This document shows positions 63,960 through 64,000 of a DNA stretch of 64,000 nt, piece after piece. The notes under the pieces are model-generated. The model did no database searches and was not told where the DNA came from. It saw nothing but the letters and a program-made list of their open reading frames with translations. This stretch comes from Saccharofermentans sp. Its GTDB lineage: Bacteria > Bacillota > Clostridia > Saccharofermentanales > Saccharofermentanaceae. Location: positions 32,653 through 96,652 of the forward strand of contig JAEFBA010000001.1 of assembly GCA_016292145.1 (NCBI GenBank), given 5' to 3'. Positions within the stretch are counted from its first letter, which is position 1. Every line of letters starts with the position of its first letter. Made by a program: the position numbers and the translations under genes.

Positions 63960-64000
63960 ATGACATCAGCATCTGACGAGAGAGCTTATTCCCGCTACGA
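63960..64000 (+). CDS. Start of a further gene (cut by window edge)
   Basis: An ATG at 63960, preceded by AAAGGCAGG, opens a frame reading MTSASDERAYSRY to the window end. It is 23 nt after the PRPP-synthetase-like stop, so likely in the same operon. Too short to identify. Confidence 0.4.
   Translation, partial: MTSASDERAYSRY

Overview
The window is a chromosomal segment of a low-to-mid GC Firmicute of class Clostridia. The evidence is the gene order def-fmt-rsmB-rlmN-prpC-prkC-rsgA-rpe-thiN, which is the Bacillus/Clostridium arrangement, together with MrnC, YraN, a NusG paralogue of the LoaP type, a Thr-Gln-type surface adhesin with its own sortase, and DUF5688- and DUF5067-like proteins that are common in gut and rumen Lachnospiraceae/Oscillospiraceae. 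The family cannot be fixed from the sequence alone. Almost all genes are on the minus strand. No insertion sequence, phage gene or CRISPR array was seen. TTG start codons with good Shine-Dalgarno sequences recur.

Layout. 1-7160: an exopolysaccharide/capsule locus read on the minus strand. It has a Wzz-like protein with its own promoter and terminator, then LoaP, an initiating sugar-phosphate transferase, an acetyltransferase and three glycosyltransferases, the last cut by the window edge. 7290-14300: an M20 dipeptidase, an SH3-NlpC/P60 wall hydrolase, a His-Gln-Lys tRNA operon, argJ behind ArgR-like boxes, a short 62-bp tandem repeat, trigger factor, an isochorismatase-like hydrolase and tRNA-Arg. 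14413-22370: a tyrosine phosphatase, then cysS-mrnC-rlmB-lipoprotein, preceded by a structured RNA candidate and a micro-ORF, then an aminotransferase-purB operon. 22600-26850: a membrane protein, yraN, a degenerate GGDEF-EAL protein and a second aminotransferase.

26842-32224 is a compact surface operon: a DUF5688-like protein, a 1245-residue adhesin with an NlpC/P60-like head, and a sortase, all with overlapping stop/start codons. 32415-41472 is the long translation and serine/threonine kinase operon. 41589-50050 holds ahcY with a purine nucleoside phosphorylase, secA with a TrpR-like gene and a small membrane protein, and three pseudopilin-like (TadE/TadG-like) genes. 50244-63960 holds an MBL hydrolase with a methylglyoxal-synthase-like protein that seems to lack its catalytic residues, icd, a SEC-C protein, mreC-mreD-mrdA (cell elongation), a GH25 lysozyme with holA, comEC, engB and an enlarged PRPP-synthetase-like gene.

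The signals most worth following are these. First, helically phased CGACA (TGTCG) repeats lie in front of both the pseudopilin operon and comEC, which hints at a shared pilus/DNA-uptake regulon. Second, a roughly 168-nt RNA with its own promoter, long closing stem and terminator lies upstream of cysS and may be a 6S-like RNA. It is followed by a 39-codon ORF that contains a terminator and ends in Cys codons. Third, several proteins look like dead enzymes or unusual fusions: a Wzz protein with a kinase-like tail lacking a Walker A motif, a GGDEF-EAL protein with altered active sites, an inactive MgsA, and a PASTA kinase with an added InlB-type repeat.
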